Below, one piece after another: positions 38,004 to 50,100 of a DNA stretch of 64,000 nucleotides. A program made the translations under genes and the position numbers. The stretch comes from Coriaria nepalensis (Eukaryota > Streptophyta > Magnoliopsida > Cucurbitales > Coriariaceae). The DNA lies in the NCBI GenBank assembly GCA_027186245.1, contig CP114484.1:13464001-13528000 (forward strand), given 5' to 3'. A model generated the notes under the pieces. The model was not told the DNA's origin. It saw only the letters and a list, made by a program, of their open reading frames with translations, and searched no databases. The first letter of the stretch is position 1. Each line of letters begins with the position of its first letter.

Positions 38004-39452
38004 ATGAAAACCCACGTGGCATTCCTTCCAAGTCCAGGAATGGGCCACGCCATCCCACTCCTCGAATTGGCAAAGCGCCTCGTCATCAACTTTGACATCA
38101 AAGTAAGCTTCCTCAACATCACAACCGAATCCTCCGCCGCTCAAAACAACCTTCTTCACTCCTCCACACTCCCTCCTGGCCTCCACATGATCGACCTCCC
38201 ACCTGCTGACGTTTACTTTACAGACAACATTCTCACCGACGACATGCCGATTCTGACGCGCATTTGTCTCATCGTCGAAGAGAGCATGAACCGATGCGTA
38301 AAATCTGTCCTCGTGAACATGACCGACGACAACAAACCCGCAGCACTCATCATCGACATATTTTGCACCCAAGCTTTTGATATCTGCAACGAAATCTCTA
38401 TTCCCACCTACTCTTTCTTCACTGCGTCTACTGCTTTACTCGCTTTCTCTATTTATCTTCCTACTCTAGACCGTGAGGTGGTAGACCGGGAGTTCGTTGA
38501 CCTTCCCGAGCCCGTTCGAGTTCCGGGTTGTAATCCCATCCGAACAGAAGACCTTCTGGATCAAGTCCGTAACCGCAAGATCGATGACTATAGATGGTAC
38601 CTATTCCATGTGAGCAGGTTGCCGATGGCAGCAGGGATTTTTCTAAACACGTGGGAGGAACTTGAACCCGTCTCGCTTTTGGCAATAAGAGACAACCCGT
38701 TTTATAAGCAGATATCTTTACCACCGGTCCATCCAATTGGACCGATAATCAAACAGAGCGGGCCGTTGACTGAGTCTGATGACAACAAGTGTCTGAAGTG
38801 GCTCGACAGACAGCCAGCAGATTCTGTTATATACATCGCGCTTGGAAGCGGCGGAACGTTGAGCAAGAATCAGATCCACGAGTTGGCTTGGGGATTGGAG
38901 CTAAGTGAGAAAAGGTTTTTATGGGTGGCACGTAAGCCAAGCGATGAAAGCGCGTCAGCGGCATTTTTCAACGTGGCAAGTGATGTGAACGACCCTAAGA
39001 CGTATATGCCAGAAGGTTTCTTAGAGAGGACTAAAGAAGTTGGCCTGGTGGTCCCATCTTGGGCTCCACAGATTGAGATTCTCCGCCACAGAGCAACGGC
39101 AGCGTTTGTGTCTCATTGTGGGTGGAACTCGACCGTGGAGAGCATAAGTCACGGCGTGGCGATGATTACGTGGCCGCTTTATTCGGAGCAGAGGATGAAC
39201 GCGACGATTTTGACGGAGGAGGTAGGGGTGGGACTAAGGTTGAGATCGGGGGGACGAGGGTTGATCGACAGGGATGAGATAAAGAGCGTGGTGAAGATGG
39301 TGATGGAAGGTGAGGAAAGGAAGATCATGAGGCGAAGATTGAGGGAGCTTGCAGACAGTGCAGTCAAAGCAGCAAAGAACTGTACGAGTTCTGTTCCAAC
39401 GACGTCGTTTGATACACTTTCAGCTGTCGTCAGGCAGTGGAAGACTGAATAG
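38004..39452 (+). CDS. UDP-glucosyltransferase, UGT72 family
   Basis: A single exon of 482 residues from the ATG at 38004. The N-terminal motif PGMGH carries the catalytic His15, and the partner Asp is about residue 118 (IIDIF). The plant PSPG donor-sugar box spans residues 353-396, beginning WAPQIEIL, with HCGWNS in the middle and ending SEQ; the final Gln favours UDP-glucose. The VPSWAPQIEILRH, HCGWNSTVESIS and GVAMITWPLYSEQ segments resemble UGT72B/E hydroquinone and monolignol glucosyltransferases. The position usually Pro in GVP is Ala here. Likely role: cytosolic glucosylation of small phenolics such as monolignols or xenobiotics; the acceptor cannot be read from sequence. It is not in the Arabidopsis syntenic order, so it was probably inserted in this lineage or lost there. 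Confidence 0.93.
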   Translation: MKTHVAFLPSPGMGHAIPLLELAKRLVINFDIKVSFLNITTESSAAQNNLLHSSTLPPGLHMIDLPPADVYFTDNILTDDMPILTRICLIVEESMNRCVKSVLVNMTDDNKPAALIIDIFCTQAFDICNEISIPTYSFFTASTALLAFSIYLPTLDREVVDREFVDLPEPVRVPGCNPIRTEDLLDQVRNRKIDDYRWYLFHVSRLPMAAGIFLNTWEELEPVSLLAIRDNPFYKQISLPPVHPIGPIIKQSGPLTESDDNKCLKWLDRQPADSVIYIALGSGGTLSKNQIHELAWGLELSEKRFLWVARKPSDESASAAFFNVASDVNDPKTYMPEGFLERTKEVGLVVPSWAPQIEILRHRATAAFVSHCGWNSTVESISHGVAMITWPLYSEQRMNATILTEEVGVGLRLRSGGRGLIDRDEIKSVVKMVMEGEERKIMRRRLRELADSAVKAAKNCTSSVPTTSFDTLSAVVRQWKTE

Positions 39453-40603
39453 TGAACACAACTACTATATTCAAAAAATTCCTTAGTGGATAAATGCAAC
39501 CTGGTCTCGTTAGTTGTTACCTTATGATTTGTAGTAAGTTGAGGAGACCACAAGCCTCTCTTTAGCAAAAATAAATTGGATAAATGATGTGTTCTTCAAT
39601 GAATAATCTCCCGCAAGTTGTTCAATTAGAGAAATTCTTCTTGAAGCGCGTGGATTTGGGCTTGGCCAAAATTGGGCCTCTAAGGCCTGCTGTCAACAGG
39701 TAGCCGACCATGTATGGGCTGTTCGGATGTTTTTGATCTCTCATTTCAAAGGCTCGAGAAGGAAACTTCGATTGGTCATGAATTGAGAATGTGAATTAAA
39801 TAATTATCATAAATAATTGTAACGATTAATTTCAATTTCACATAATCATTTTATTCATTTCATACCTTATATCAAACCTGTATGATGTAATTCTCATTCA
39901 ATTATATTCATATTCTCTACACTTGAGCAAATTGCAGCTCTAAAAGGCCGATAACGAGGAAGAGGAACTTCTTTAAGCCCAATGCACAAAGATTATGGGG
40001 GCTTGCAAGTGGGGCCTTTTATGCCCTACGCGAGTAATTTTTCCTTTGTTTAAGCCCAATGCCCAAAGATTATGTGGGCTTGTAGGCGGGCCCTTTTCTG
40101 GGGCTACGAGCGTAATTTTTCCTTTCCCCCTTTTCCATTTTTGAGCGTAAACGAAAACGGTTTTCAGAAAACCGTATAACAACTCCCTTTTCTTGTTCGA
40201 AGGAAACAAAGTAAACTACTTCTTCATCGCTTGACATCTGATTATTCTCGCGTGGACCTCCCGCTAGAATCTGATAATTTCGCGCCATCGGGATCATTGT
40301 GTGAAATAGATCAGTGGGTTATTAGCGAAACCATGTCAAGCTTATGGTAGAAATACCCGCAGAGGAGAATCCACCCCGCTTATGCAAACAAAAAAAAAAA
40401 AAAAGAAGGATATTATTAAAAAATTCACAAAGATCATGGTGTGCTCTTTGGGTCCAGATCTATAGGCATCTGCCTCCCCTTACCTCTCGTGACGGTCACG
40501 ACGAACGAATGCTAAAAATGGCTGTTCTCTCCATTTCCAGTAGATTCGTAGAACCCTAATTACTAATCTTCAGTACTGGTAATACTCTAGGTTAAGAGTA
40601 TTA
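39453..40603. other. Intergenic region with a 77-base tandem duplication
   Basis: Contains the UGT 3' side and the LPEAT1 upstream side. Two 77-base copies (39972-40048 and 40049-40125) share tttaagcccaatgc, aaagattatg and gtaatttttcctttt in order. No gene recognised. Confidence 0.6.
39972..40125. repeat. 77-base tandem duplication upstream of LPEAT1
   Basis: Two head-to-tail copies with period 77 and a few substitutions and small indels, ending about 480 bases before the LPEAT1 start codon. Confidence 0.7.
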
Positions 40604-43190
40604 ATGGAGACGGAGCTCAAAGGTCTTGATCCCGCGCCGTCCAAACCCTACTCTACCGAACGCACCGCCGACGACGTTTCGATCAAAGATGATTTACCAC
40701 TCCTCAAGACTGAAACTAACTCTGTATCGGAACAGAATCTCGAAGAGCTTGAGAAGAAATACGCGGCGTACGTGCGACGCGATGTGTATGGCACGATGGG
40801 ACGGGGCGAACTGCCATGGACGGAGAAGGTGTTGCTCGGCCTGGCGCTGGTCACTCTGGTGCCGATACGTGTGGTGATGGCGATGAGTGTATTGGTCCTT
40901 TACTATTTAATTTGTAGAGTTTGTACGTTGTTCTTGGCTCCGAATCGAGAGGAGGATGAGCAGGAAGATTATGCGCACATGGGGGGATGGAGAAGGGCCG
41001 TGATCGTACAGAGTGGGAAATTTCTATCCAGAGTCATGCTCTTCTTGTTTGGATTTTATTGGATTGACGAATCCTATCCCATTCCGAATGATCAGGACAA
41101 GCCATCCACACAGGTGACTTGAACTTCCTGTCGTGTTTGCTATCTGATTTTGCCGTTTTAAGATACAATATGTGAAGCTGAAGAATCCAATATTAATGTG
41201 GCTGGAGCTTGGTTCCTGTTACTGGAAATACTAGTATCTGCATCTGTGTTTTGGTCAATAATTTTCAGTTTTCGATTCATTGAAGCATGTGAACATTTGT
41301 TTGCTTTTGACTACTTTAATAGCAGAACGAGAACAAAGATAAATCTCCGGAGCCAGAAAGACCAGGGGCAATTATATCGAACCATGTTTCATATATAGAT
41401 ATTTTGTATCACATGTCTTCATCGTTTCCCAGTTTCGTTGCCAAGGTTAGTTAATGCAAAACTTTATCATAAGACAATGTTTACCTTACCATTAAGACTG
41501 ACATATTTCTATGCTTGTTCTCCTTTAATAATACGGATTTATTGCTGAAGAGATCAGTGGCTAAACTCCCTCTGGTTGGTCTTATCAGGTTGGCTCACTT
41601 TACATTAGCTGTTTAAGTCAGTGGTGATGTATAGTTATTTCATATAGGACTCTTTCTTTTAGTTTTCAAATTTCACGTTCTTCATGCAAGATAGCTGTTT
41701 CTTAATTCCGTGGCTTCTTTTGACAGCAAGTGCCTTGGTTGTGTCTTTGTTCAGCGAGAATCAAAGTCTTCAGACTTCAAGGGTGTTGCAGGTGAGCTCC
41801 TTCTCTCTTTTCCGTTTGTCTCTTTGTAATGGTATTTAGATATTGTGCTTCATAGAAGTGGATTAACATGAAAAATGTACCGGAAGTTTAAGTGTCATTG
41901 TTATTTGCAGGTGTTGTCAGTGAAAGAATACAGGAGGCATATCAAAATGGGTCTGCGCCCATGATGATGCTTTTTCCAGGTTACCAGCTGTTTATACTAC
42001 TCGAAAACAATTTTATTACCTGTCTAGTTTTCTGGTTTACATACTCCCCAAAATTTAAGTGATCTATAAAAGAAATATTCCTAGATTATTGTGATGATGC
42101 ATTGGTAAGGCCATTGTTACCCTAATCAATGAAATTTAGGTAAATGATTCATTAAGTCTATTCTAAGTTGCTACCTTAGTCGGCAGCAGATATCTTAGCG
42201 TTATTCATTAATGCCTTCAGTTATATTTCCCTTCTCTAGATCAATTGTATCAAATCAATTCCTTTGAGGTACACTTCGTCTGATATATATACATTTTTTT
42301 GATTTTTTGGCAGAAGGCACAACTACGAATGGAGACTTCCTCCTTCCATTCAAGACGGGAGCATTTTTGTCAAAAGTTCCAGTGCTACCAGTTATTCTAA
42401 GATATCCATACCAGCGATTCAGTCCGGCATGGGACTCGATATCTGGGGTAAGTGCTGCTCCACATTTTTGACTGTAATAAGATTTGAAAAGAATCTCTGA
42501 GAAGAAAGCTATAAGGGGAAATTCATTGTTGATGTGAGATAATATCTTGGTATTTTGGGCTAGTATTCTTAAATAATTTTTTTTTAAAATATCAGGCGCG
42601 GCATGTGATTTTTCTTCTTTGTCAATTTGTAAATCACATAGAGGTGAAACGATTACCTGTTTACCACCCTACACAGCAAGAAAAAGATGACCCAAAACTC
42701 TATGCCAACAACGTTAGAAGGTTGATGGCCAGTGAGGTATAGTTCCATCCTTTCTCTATGTGCTTTTCTCAAGTCAGAATTTCCACATGAACTTGAAAAT
42801 TGATTACACCATTTTTTGTAGTATGAAAGCCTCAGAAAGAGTAGTTTTTTCTTAGAGCTCGTTACCGTATTTTTCAGGTTCAGAAAGAACATCTTACGAA
42901 TGGTTGAAATAGAATGCTTAGGTGTAGAAGTATTTAGAGATCGTTGTCTGACTGACTAGTTAACTTTAGAAAACTTGAAATGGATGCAACTCTGTTCATG
43001 TTAGAATTCTAGAGGTTTGTTACAAGCTTTTCTCTGACGTTCGTTGTTATTGATATCATGTGGTTTCTGCTTTCCCTTACAGGGCCACTTGACACTTTCA
43101 GATATTGGGCTGGCTGAGAAGCGAGTATATCATGCTGCACTGAATGGTAATAATAGCCTGCCTACTGTTTTGCATCCGAAAGACGATTGA
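40604..43190 (+). CDS. LPEAT1: Lysophosphatidylethanolamine acyltransferase, LPEAT1 type
   Basis: Eight coding exons (40604-41113, 41326-41445, 41551-41588, 41727-41791, 41911-41979, 42314-42447, 42596-42736, 43083-43190) give 394 residues, against 398 in Arabidopsis LPEAT1. Membrane segments lie near residues 78-110 and 145-152. The PlsC motifs are intact: NHVSYID at 189-195, and FPEGTTTNG starting at 266, split by an intron between P and E. Further family blocks are KLPLVGLISKCLGCVFVQRE and SGARHVIFLLCQFVNHIEV. Known role: reacylation of lysophosphatidylethanolamine in ER phospholipid remodelling. The C-terminus NNSLPTVLHPKDD is short and lacks an ER retrieval signal I can recognise. It is convergent with the DeSI-like gene. 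Confidence 0.94.
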
Positions 43191-44798
43191 TATTTGCATG
43201 GCCTCGAATCGTCTAAGTCCTCCTTTAGTTTCTTTTCCAGTGGTATTGGCTCTTTAATACACAGCCACAGCAAGGGCGTTGTTCACTCACCCATAGCATT
43301 CACAGACATTGGTGTGCCATTATTGTGTCCTTGTATTCTAGTTACGGAAAAATATGGCCATTTTAATTGTTTTGGGTTTATTGGCCAAAAGCACACGATC
43401 TAATAAGCTACATGGAGTAATATTTGTTTGCGCGATCACATTCTCAACATGTTAAAACATCTGAAATACCCTTTTATAGACCAAAAAGCTTTGCATCTGT
43501 ACGTATCTAAACCATCTTTTTCGTGTTCCTGCAGGTTTATTTTCCAAATGCTAATTCACATTCGAAGTCTGTATAGTCAATTTGTATGGTCCTATTACTT
43601 AAATTTTAGAGTCAAATGGAAAGTCATTGTGCAGAAATTAGTACTGCTCTGGAGCTACAAGTTGCATTTTGGAAGCAGGCCATTCTCTTGTTTCCAAAAG
43701 ATTTCGATACATTTTTCTTTTGTTTTGTAGGAGACACAGCAAATTCATATTCTCCATGAGTGTGGCTGGCAGCTTATGTGCTGCAAAATTGCTGCTGAAT
43801 GAATATCTATCCGATGCTTCATTGAATACGCATGTCAACAGCTTAGGTTCCGATCCACTTTCTGCTCCTAGATTGTGATTTTCTGTAAGGTAAATATAGG
43901 AAACGGTTTTCTATCACTAAGCTCACTTCCAAGTTTGGGGGAGCATTCTGGCAAGGGAAGCTCGCGATTCTATTGATTCTTTTTAGGGGCCACAATGCAT
44001 TTTTTATTTCTTTCTTTGTACACTCGAATTTCCCTGTTAGATTCTATGGCATTTCTGCTTTAAATTATAAGGTTAGGCTTTCTAGGTTGCAGAGATGGAC
44101 TCATAAGATGCCAATATATTCTGAGAAGTTGTCTTATTACACTGTGTATTTAGATCTGATTATAACACTAGAGCTAACCATTGCCACGTGTATTCAAGTC
44201 CTATGCTGTGTGTCTCGGGTAATTTTATTTTTAGGAACATTTTTATTTGGGTTTTTCTATATGGCCAGGGCAATATACTATGGGTTCGTTAAAAACTTTT
44301 CAGTTACACTGAATTGAAGTTTTATAAATCTACCCGTCTTCTCGTTTATCTATGAACTTTCGTTTGTTAGGAGTTAGATAACGAGAACAAAAAAAAAACT
44401 TGCTTCAAAAGTAGCTTAACTATTTTTATTACTTGCGTTGTTTAAATATAAGGTAGTCGCTTTAGATTAACAATTAAGAATTACAACAATCAAAAGCCAA
44501 TAAAATTTCCATGGTAGACCTCCTCGTGTTGCCCATCCTACGGGGTAACACGTGTCCTGAGCTATAAAAGGCGAAAAGCAACAAACTGCCAAGTAGTGGT
44601 AATATGCATGGATAGCTAAGTGCAAGAAGCGACAAAGGAAAAAGATACACAAAAGATACACGATAAAGAGCAAAGGTAAGAAGACATTTCCATAATGTAC
44701 GTTTCCTTCTCCGACTATAAAGAATTGATTATATCTTGTTAATGGGTAAGAGAGAGGTGTACAAATAATGATTCAATACGATACTCACAATCACTAGC
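43191..44798. other. 3' flank of LPEAT1 and 3' side of the DeSI-like gene
   Basis: No convincing gene. Several plus-strand frames of 70-114 codons (for example 43973-44317) have no domain and a hydrophobic, AT-driven composition. The region probably holds a long 3' untranslated part of LPEAT1. Confidence 0.5.
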
Positions 44799-44903
44799 TC
44801 AGCATGCTCGTAGAAACAAAGATGGTGCCCATGATTGCCTTTGCCGCATTGAGATGGAAGTCAGGCAACTGAAAGAACTGCTTAGGCTTGTTGTATCACT
44901 GTC

Positions 44904-45642
44904 CTATGGCTTGTACATAGGGTCATGGTGCAGGACTTTAAGGGTATCAGGTAATAAGCAACTAAATCCAGACCCTATCAGCCAAGTAAACAAAGATAAG
45001 AACCAAATAATAAAGAAGAACAACGTATTTTATTAGGGAAAAATAAATAAAGTTTTAAAGTTCATACCTATTTTTGCTAATCGATTTACCCATTTCGGAA
45101 TGGATTTTCCAGCCAGTTTATAACAAACATCCTTGCAGAAGTGATTGCAATTCTTGAAAACCAGGTGATATGAGTTACCATTGTAGTTTGAAGAGTGGTG
45201 CTCCATGAATTCCCTAACCTGATTACGGTCCAAGGCTGTAGTACCAATTATTATCGATTTCCTAAACTTAAAGCCTGGGCACTTTCTGGGTTCAACCTCA
45301 AAAACACCACTCACTGGGTATTCATGTGCTCCAAATGAATACTCTACCCCGTGCACTGCAGATTGCATTAGTCATTTTTATTTTTAGCAGTGTAATCATG
45401 AAAAAGATTCCAAGATGCATGAATCAAGTAGGTAAGAATTTACCTTCTACTCCAGAGTGAAAGATTCCAAGGCCCGCCCAGTAGACGTAGCCATTTACAG
45501 GCGTCAAGTCATAAACATTGAGATAAACGGGTGTTTTCCCTTGACCGTAGGTACTCGACTTCATCTTGGAAAACAAAGGTGTTTTATCTTTCATACCAAG
45601 AGCGACATCGGGTTTCCATCCTTCCTTGAAGCCAGATTTCAT
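44904..45642 (-). CDS. PPPDE/DeSI-like peptidase with early stop
   Basis: Three coding exons (45642-45444, 45355-45068, 44974-44904) give 185 residues. The PPPDE fold is intact: PVYLNVYDLTPVNGY, the catalytic His62 in GIFHSGVE, and Cys136 in FKNCNHFC. Family members are papain-like cysteine peptidases proposed to remove SUMO or ubiquitin. Right after KP a TAG (44904-44906) ends the frame. The same frame continues for another 34 codons to a TGA at 44799-44801 and still resembles the family tail (SSSFSCLTSISMRQRQ). The tail was therefore probably lost by a single nonsense change; the catalytic domain is unaffected. The start at 45642 fits family members beginning MK-G. A further 5' leader exon is likely near 46.4 kb. 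Confidence 0.85.
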
Positions 45643-47181
45643 TTCTTCCTTGAGGGTAAAATAAGAATCCACTTAATGCCGAAATCCACCTATTCATATT
45701 GAAAATATCAACCATCCTTTTAGTAAAGGAATCAGATGCACTGGTTCTGTTCATATATAGTTAGAGCAGAACAAAGGCAATTCCCAAAACATCTCAACAA
45801 TTTGCATAAGCAGTTCCTCATTTAAAGTAGAGTGAGGTAATATAATTTGATGTTGAGAGGAAATCTAGTACATAATGTATATAAAGCAATCTCGGAAAGG
45901 TCGTGCTCTGTGTTTTGTGCTAAAACTAATAATTTGAAAATAGCAGGCCCGATAACCAAATTTCTATGGAATTCTATAGCAGAAACACCCTACCGTCGTA
46001 GCTTAACAAAATCTAGTTGTTTATAAGCCTAACAATTTTATAGTTAGGCTTCAGCTCAAATCCATCCAGATCTAGGCAAGAACAACAATTGCAAATAGGT
46101 CCAGATCTGGTTCAAATTCTACAGAAGCTATTGGTGAGACCTAATTATTTTAGCTCCAGACCTAAACAGTAATAATAATTTGTAAAAAACAACGCAGAAG
46201 AAGGATTATCTAGTTTGATCCATCATAAAGAAAAAGGAGGAATAAAACACAAATGCAAGGGAAATTTCCAACAAAGGAAAAAGAAAATTAACAAATCGCC
46301 ATTGCAAATCGGAAATCATAACAGCATAAAATGGAAATGGCGTATACAAAATTTATTAGGCGTGAGGATGGATGATATATGAAGGAACTCACAGATTAAA
46401 GAAGATCTGAGGAGAAGCATTTGAGAGCAATGGAGGCCGAGAATGTAATCGCTGACTTCTAGCGCATCAAAATCCATTAGCTCTCGCTTGCATTGCTTTC
46501 CCCCCTTCGATTCCGAATCAAAGATTAAACAGGAAGAGGGAAAGACGACGAGCGGCCCCCAAAGCGCAAGTTTATTTTCAAGTTAATCTCTCTCTCTCTC
46601 GCGCGCGCGCGCGAAATTGAGTTGACGATCGTCGTACGAGTTTGGAGAGAGAGAAAGGGAGCGAGAGAGAGAGCGTCGAGAGAGTTGTCATCTCATGTAA
46701 TTCCATTTCCTGTCAACTGCATCTGAGGCTGTGTTCTCGTTACCAGCCTTTTCTTGCGAGGCAGGTGCTTGTATTAACTAAATTAACAATAATTTGATTG
46801 TTACATAATCCTTTTATAAATACATGGGACGATATGTCGGCAATGTAAATATTATATTATATGATGTATATGATGTTGCTTGATTTAAGTATGTCATACA
46901 AACCTTATTTTATAATTGTTTTTTTTTTTTTTAGAGGTAATAGAAGATGAGGGATAGATATAAAGTATGTTTTTGAACAAGACTTCCATGTATTATGAGA
47001 TATCCATTATCACTTATAATCAATCATTTTGGCAACTACTACTGGTCCGGACTGGACCGTACGCTCTAGACCGAATCCATACCCTTTATTTACTGCACTT
47101 TGTCTTTTGCTGTGCCATTTATAATTGAAAGGATACAGTCAAAATGGTATGCATATAATCATTCTTGTATTTGATCTCCAT
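45643..47181. other. DeSI-like 5' side and JAC1 3' side, with simple repeats
   Basis: A likely non-coding leader exon of the DeSI-like gene lies near 46393-46500 (splice donor GTGAGTTCC on the minus strand). Upstream is a (TC)7(GC)6 block at 46587-46612 and GA-rich tracts to 46685. The remainder is AT-rich without a gene. Confidence 0.5.
46587..46673. repeat. (TC)n-(GC)6 block with a complementary (GA)n tract
   Basis: An alternating GC run (46601-46612) follows a TC run (46587-46600). A gcgagagagagag tract at 46661-46673 is the reverse complement of the junction, so a hairpin is possible. It lies in the probable promoter of the minus-strand DeSI-like gene. Confidence 0.7.
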
Positions 47182-50100
47182 TCATAACGCTCCGACAGTG
47201 TTGAAATGATTCCATGCATCCTAAAAGAGAATGAAAAAAGAAAAGAGAGAGAGTGAACGAAAGATCAATCTTTTGTTCTTATAATCCAAAACCTATGATC
47301 ATAATAAAGATATTGGTTAATCAGTGGATAGATGAACTTTATAGCAAAGTTTTTTGAATTTTGGATTACCTGCAAAATTTCGAAAACGTTATGTGCGAGG
47401 TATTTTTGGTGCGGTTCGGCCCCCTTCTGTTGAAGCTTATCTGGGTGTAGACAAAGTAAGGCTTTTTGATATGCTCTTTTCACCGAGTTTGCTTCAATTA
47501 TATCGACAAGAGGCACGGGTTTCCATCCGCTCGCAGGCCAGAGAATCTGTATACAAACCATCCACAGTTTCATGAATCTGAAGAGCTAAAATATAACTCG
47601 AGAAGAAAAAGGAAGACACGCCTTACGAATTGTAGAGTTGACAACATGGAGCGTATATTTTCTTCTTTCCCTCTTGACCATTGCCGTATTTTAGCATCGA
47701 TAGCCTACAATATAAGCAATCTGAGTGATATTGTTTTATCTTTTTCCACGAACTAAATCTAAGGTAATAAGGTGTGGATGTGTTACTTTGGTTTCTTCAT
47801 TACTATTGTCGGTTTGTTGCGGTTCATTCTCATCTTGGAGCAATTCCACAACCTGCAGATGTGCCCATTAAGCTTACTTTGCGTAGTCATGAATTACAGA
47901 TCGTCTCAAAAGTTTTTTAAGTAAAATTTTGTAATTTAGCACTTTGATAAGGATACAAAAACTTTGATCCAAAAAGGAGAATAGAAAAACACGAACCAGA
48001 AAGTTATCATCATGGTAGGACTCATCTGTATCTTCCACAATCGAAGACTTTGAGCGATTAAGAACCGGGACTGAAATAAATGAGTAATTGCATTACACAT
48101 TGCTCTTGAGAAAAAAGAATTGAGCATAGCAAAATATTATGATCACTTATGGCGAAGATAACACTGCCTTCGATGCAAAACAACGGATCCATACTACTGA
48201 ATTTTCCTCTTACACTCTTACTCATCTATTCTCACCTTTGGATATTGATATAATGAAAGATAGAAGAACTAACCGGTCTCTGATGCCGAGGAATTCTGTT
48301 CATCGAGAGGGATGCTCGATATGTTTGTGGAAGTCTTTTCAGGAGAATGTTCATTTATTGATTGTGGAGAAGATCGATCCAACTAGAAAGATGATAATAT
48401 TAAACACTTATATGTCAGCGTCACTTGAAAAAAAAAATGTATTAAATATTGTAAGATAACAAATTAATGTCAGGCTACCTTGATTGGAGCATTTAACAAT
48501 GTATCATTTGATTTGGGCCTCACAACATTCTCATTTTTTCCACTTGTACCCACAACTTCATCAATCCCTGTTGCAGAAGTACCTTTTTGTTTCCATCTAG
48601 AACTTCGAGTATAAGAATCAACATTGACCTTGGGTTTCGATGAAGTTTCCTGGTCAAACATCTTCATGAACGCCTTTAATTTTCCAGAAACTCTATTCTT
48701 CCCCATGATGGGCTCAGAGATTGTTTGTGCAGCATTAACCACTTCAGAACTTCTCATCGTGGTTTTTGATTTGTCCTGTTCCTGTAAGCTTTTAGAATCA
48801 GCAGCTAAAAGTTTTCTTTTGTTACGTTTCCTTGTGTTTTGCTTTCTACCAATCTCAGTAGATACCTCTTCATTGGCTGTACATGAAAAGAAAAAACAGA
48901 AGCTAGGTTATCATAACCAGTGAACTGGATTACATCAGAATCACAGTTTCTAAGTACATACAGCTCTATGGATGTTCTCGCGTACAAACCTTTTTTGGGA
49001 AAAGAAGAAGATTTCATTCCTTCTGTTGTATGATGAGAAATAAGGTCTTGAACAACCTCTTCCACTGCACTTTGGTGGCTGGTTTTATTTTCAGATTCAG
49101 TCGTGGGCCAGATCGATTCTTCAACAGCTTGCAATGGTTTACTTTTATCCGGAATGCTTAAATCATTTTTTTCTTTGCTGTGTTCCGCTTCGTTGGCTCC
49201 AGTATTTTCTACTAGATGATCATTAGAATGGAAATCAATATCACCTGGAGTCGATGTAGGAGAAGGCCTCGCATTATTCTCACTTACCATTCCATCATCA
49301 GAACTCGAGGATAACTTGATTTTCATCCTTTCTTTCAATCTCAACCCATTTCGTCCAAGATGCATCCCCAAAGGTACCCCTTTGGTTCCCCACTTGTATA
49401 TAGAGAAATGAAACTGAAATTTCTCGCCATTGGTCAAATCTTCCGGACTATTTAATTCCTTTCTGAAACTTCCTATGTTGTCTGTTTCATCAGATTTTGT
49501 CTTACTCGATGGTTCCTCACTACTGAGGCCATGCTCTTGGTGCAAGGGGCTTGGATGATAAGATGACTCAAGATCATTTTTCAAATCCCCGTGACCTTGG
49601 CTTGAAAATCTGGTAGAGAAACTTGGAGAAGATGAATAGTTTGTTCTGTTCGAATTAGCCTCCTTGTATCTGTTTGGGCCAAATGCAGGCAAGTCAATCC
49701 CCTTGGCCAATTTGGCAGGTAAGCTGGTAATGCAAAAGAATACAAAATTCAGACAGACACTGGAAAACAAACAGACACCATAACTTTATCTTTAATGACC
49801 ATGGAATGGTCAGGAGACACAAAATTACCAGTATATAGCACAAAGAATTTTAGCAAGAATTTGGTCTAAGTTGTGGAAACCTGAATTGAGCAGGGAGTGA
49901 TGAAGAAACGAGCGGCCCAGCCTTAGGTGAGAGTGGTCTAGCAGGGCTCAAACCCCGAGAACCTGGCAACGAGGCAAAAGAATCCCAATCAAGCTTCTTA
50001 GGCGTAGAAGCATCAGATTCATCGAGTCTAAATATATCACTAAAAAAATCATCGCTCCGATGCCGCCGCAAAAATGGAGAAGATACTTCGCCACCAAATA

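Noticed and set aside
37920..38372. 150-codon minus-strand frame opposite the UGT72 N-terminus
   Set aside because: Shadow of the UGT coding strand; no recognisable protein features.
43973..44317. 114-codon plus-strand frame after LPEAT1
   Set aside because: No domain; hydrophobic composition expected from AT-rich 3' sequence.
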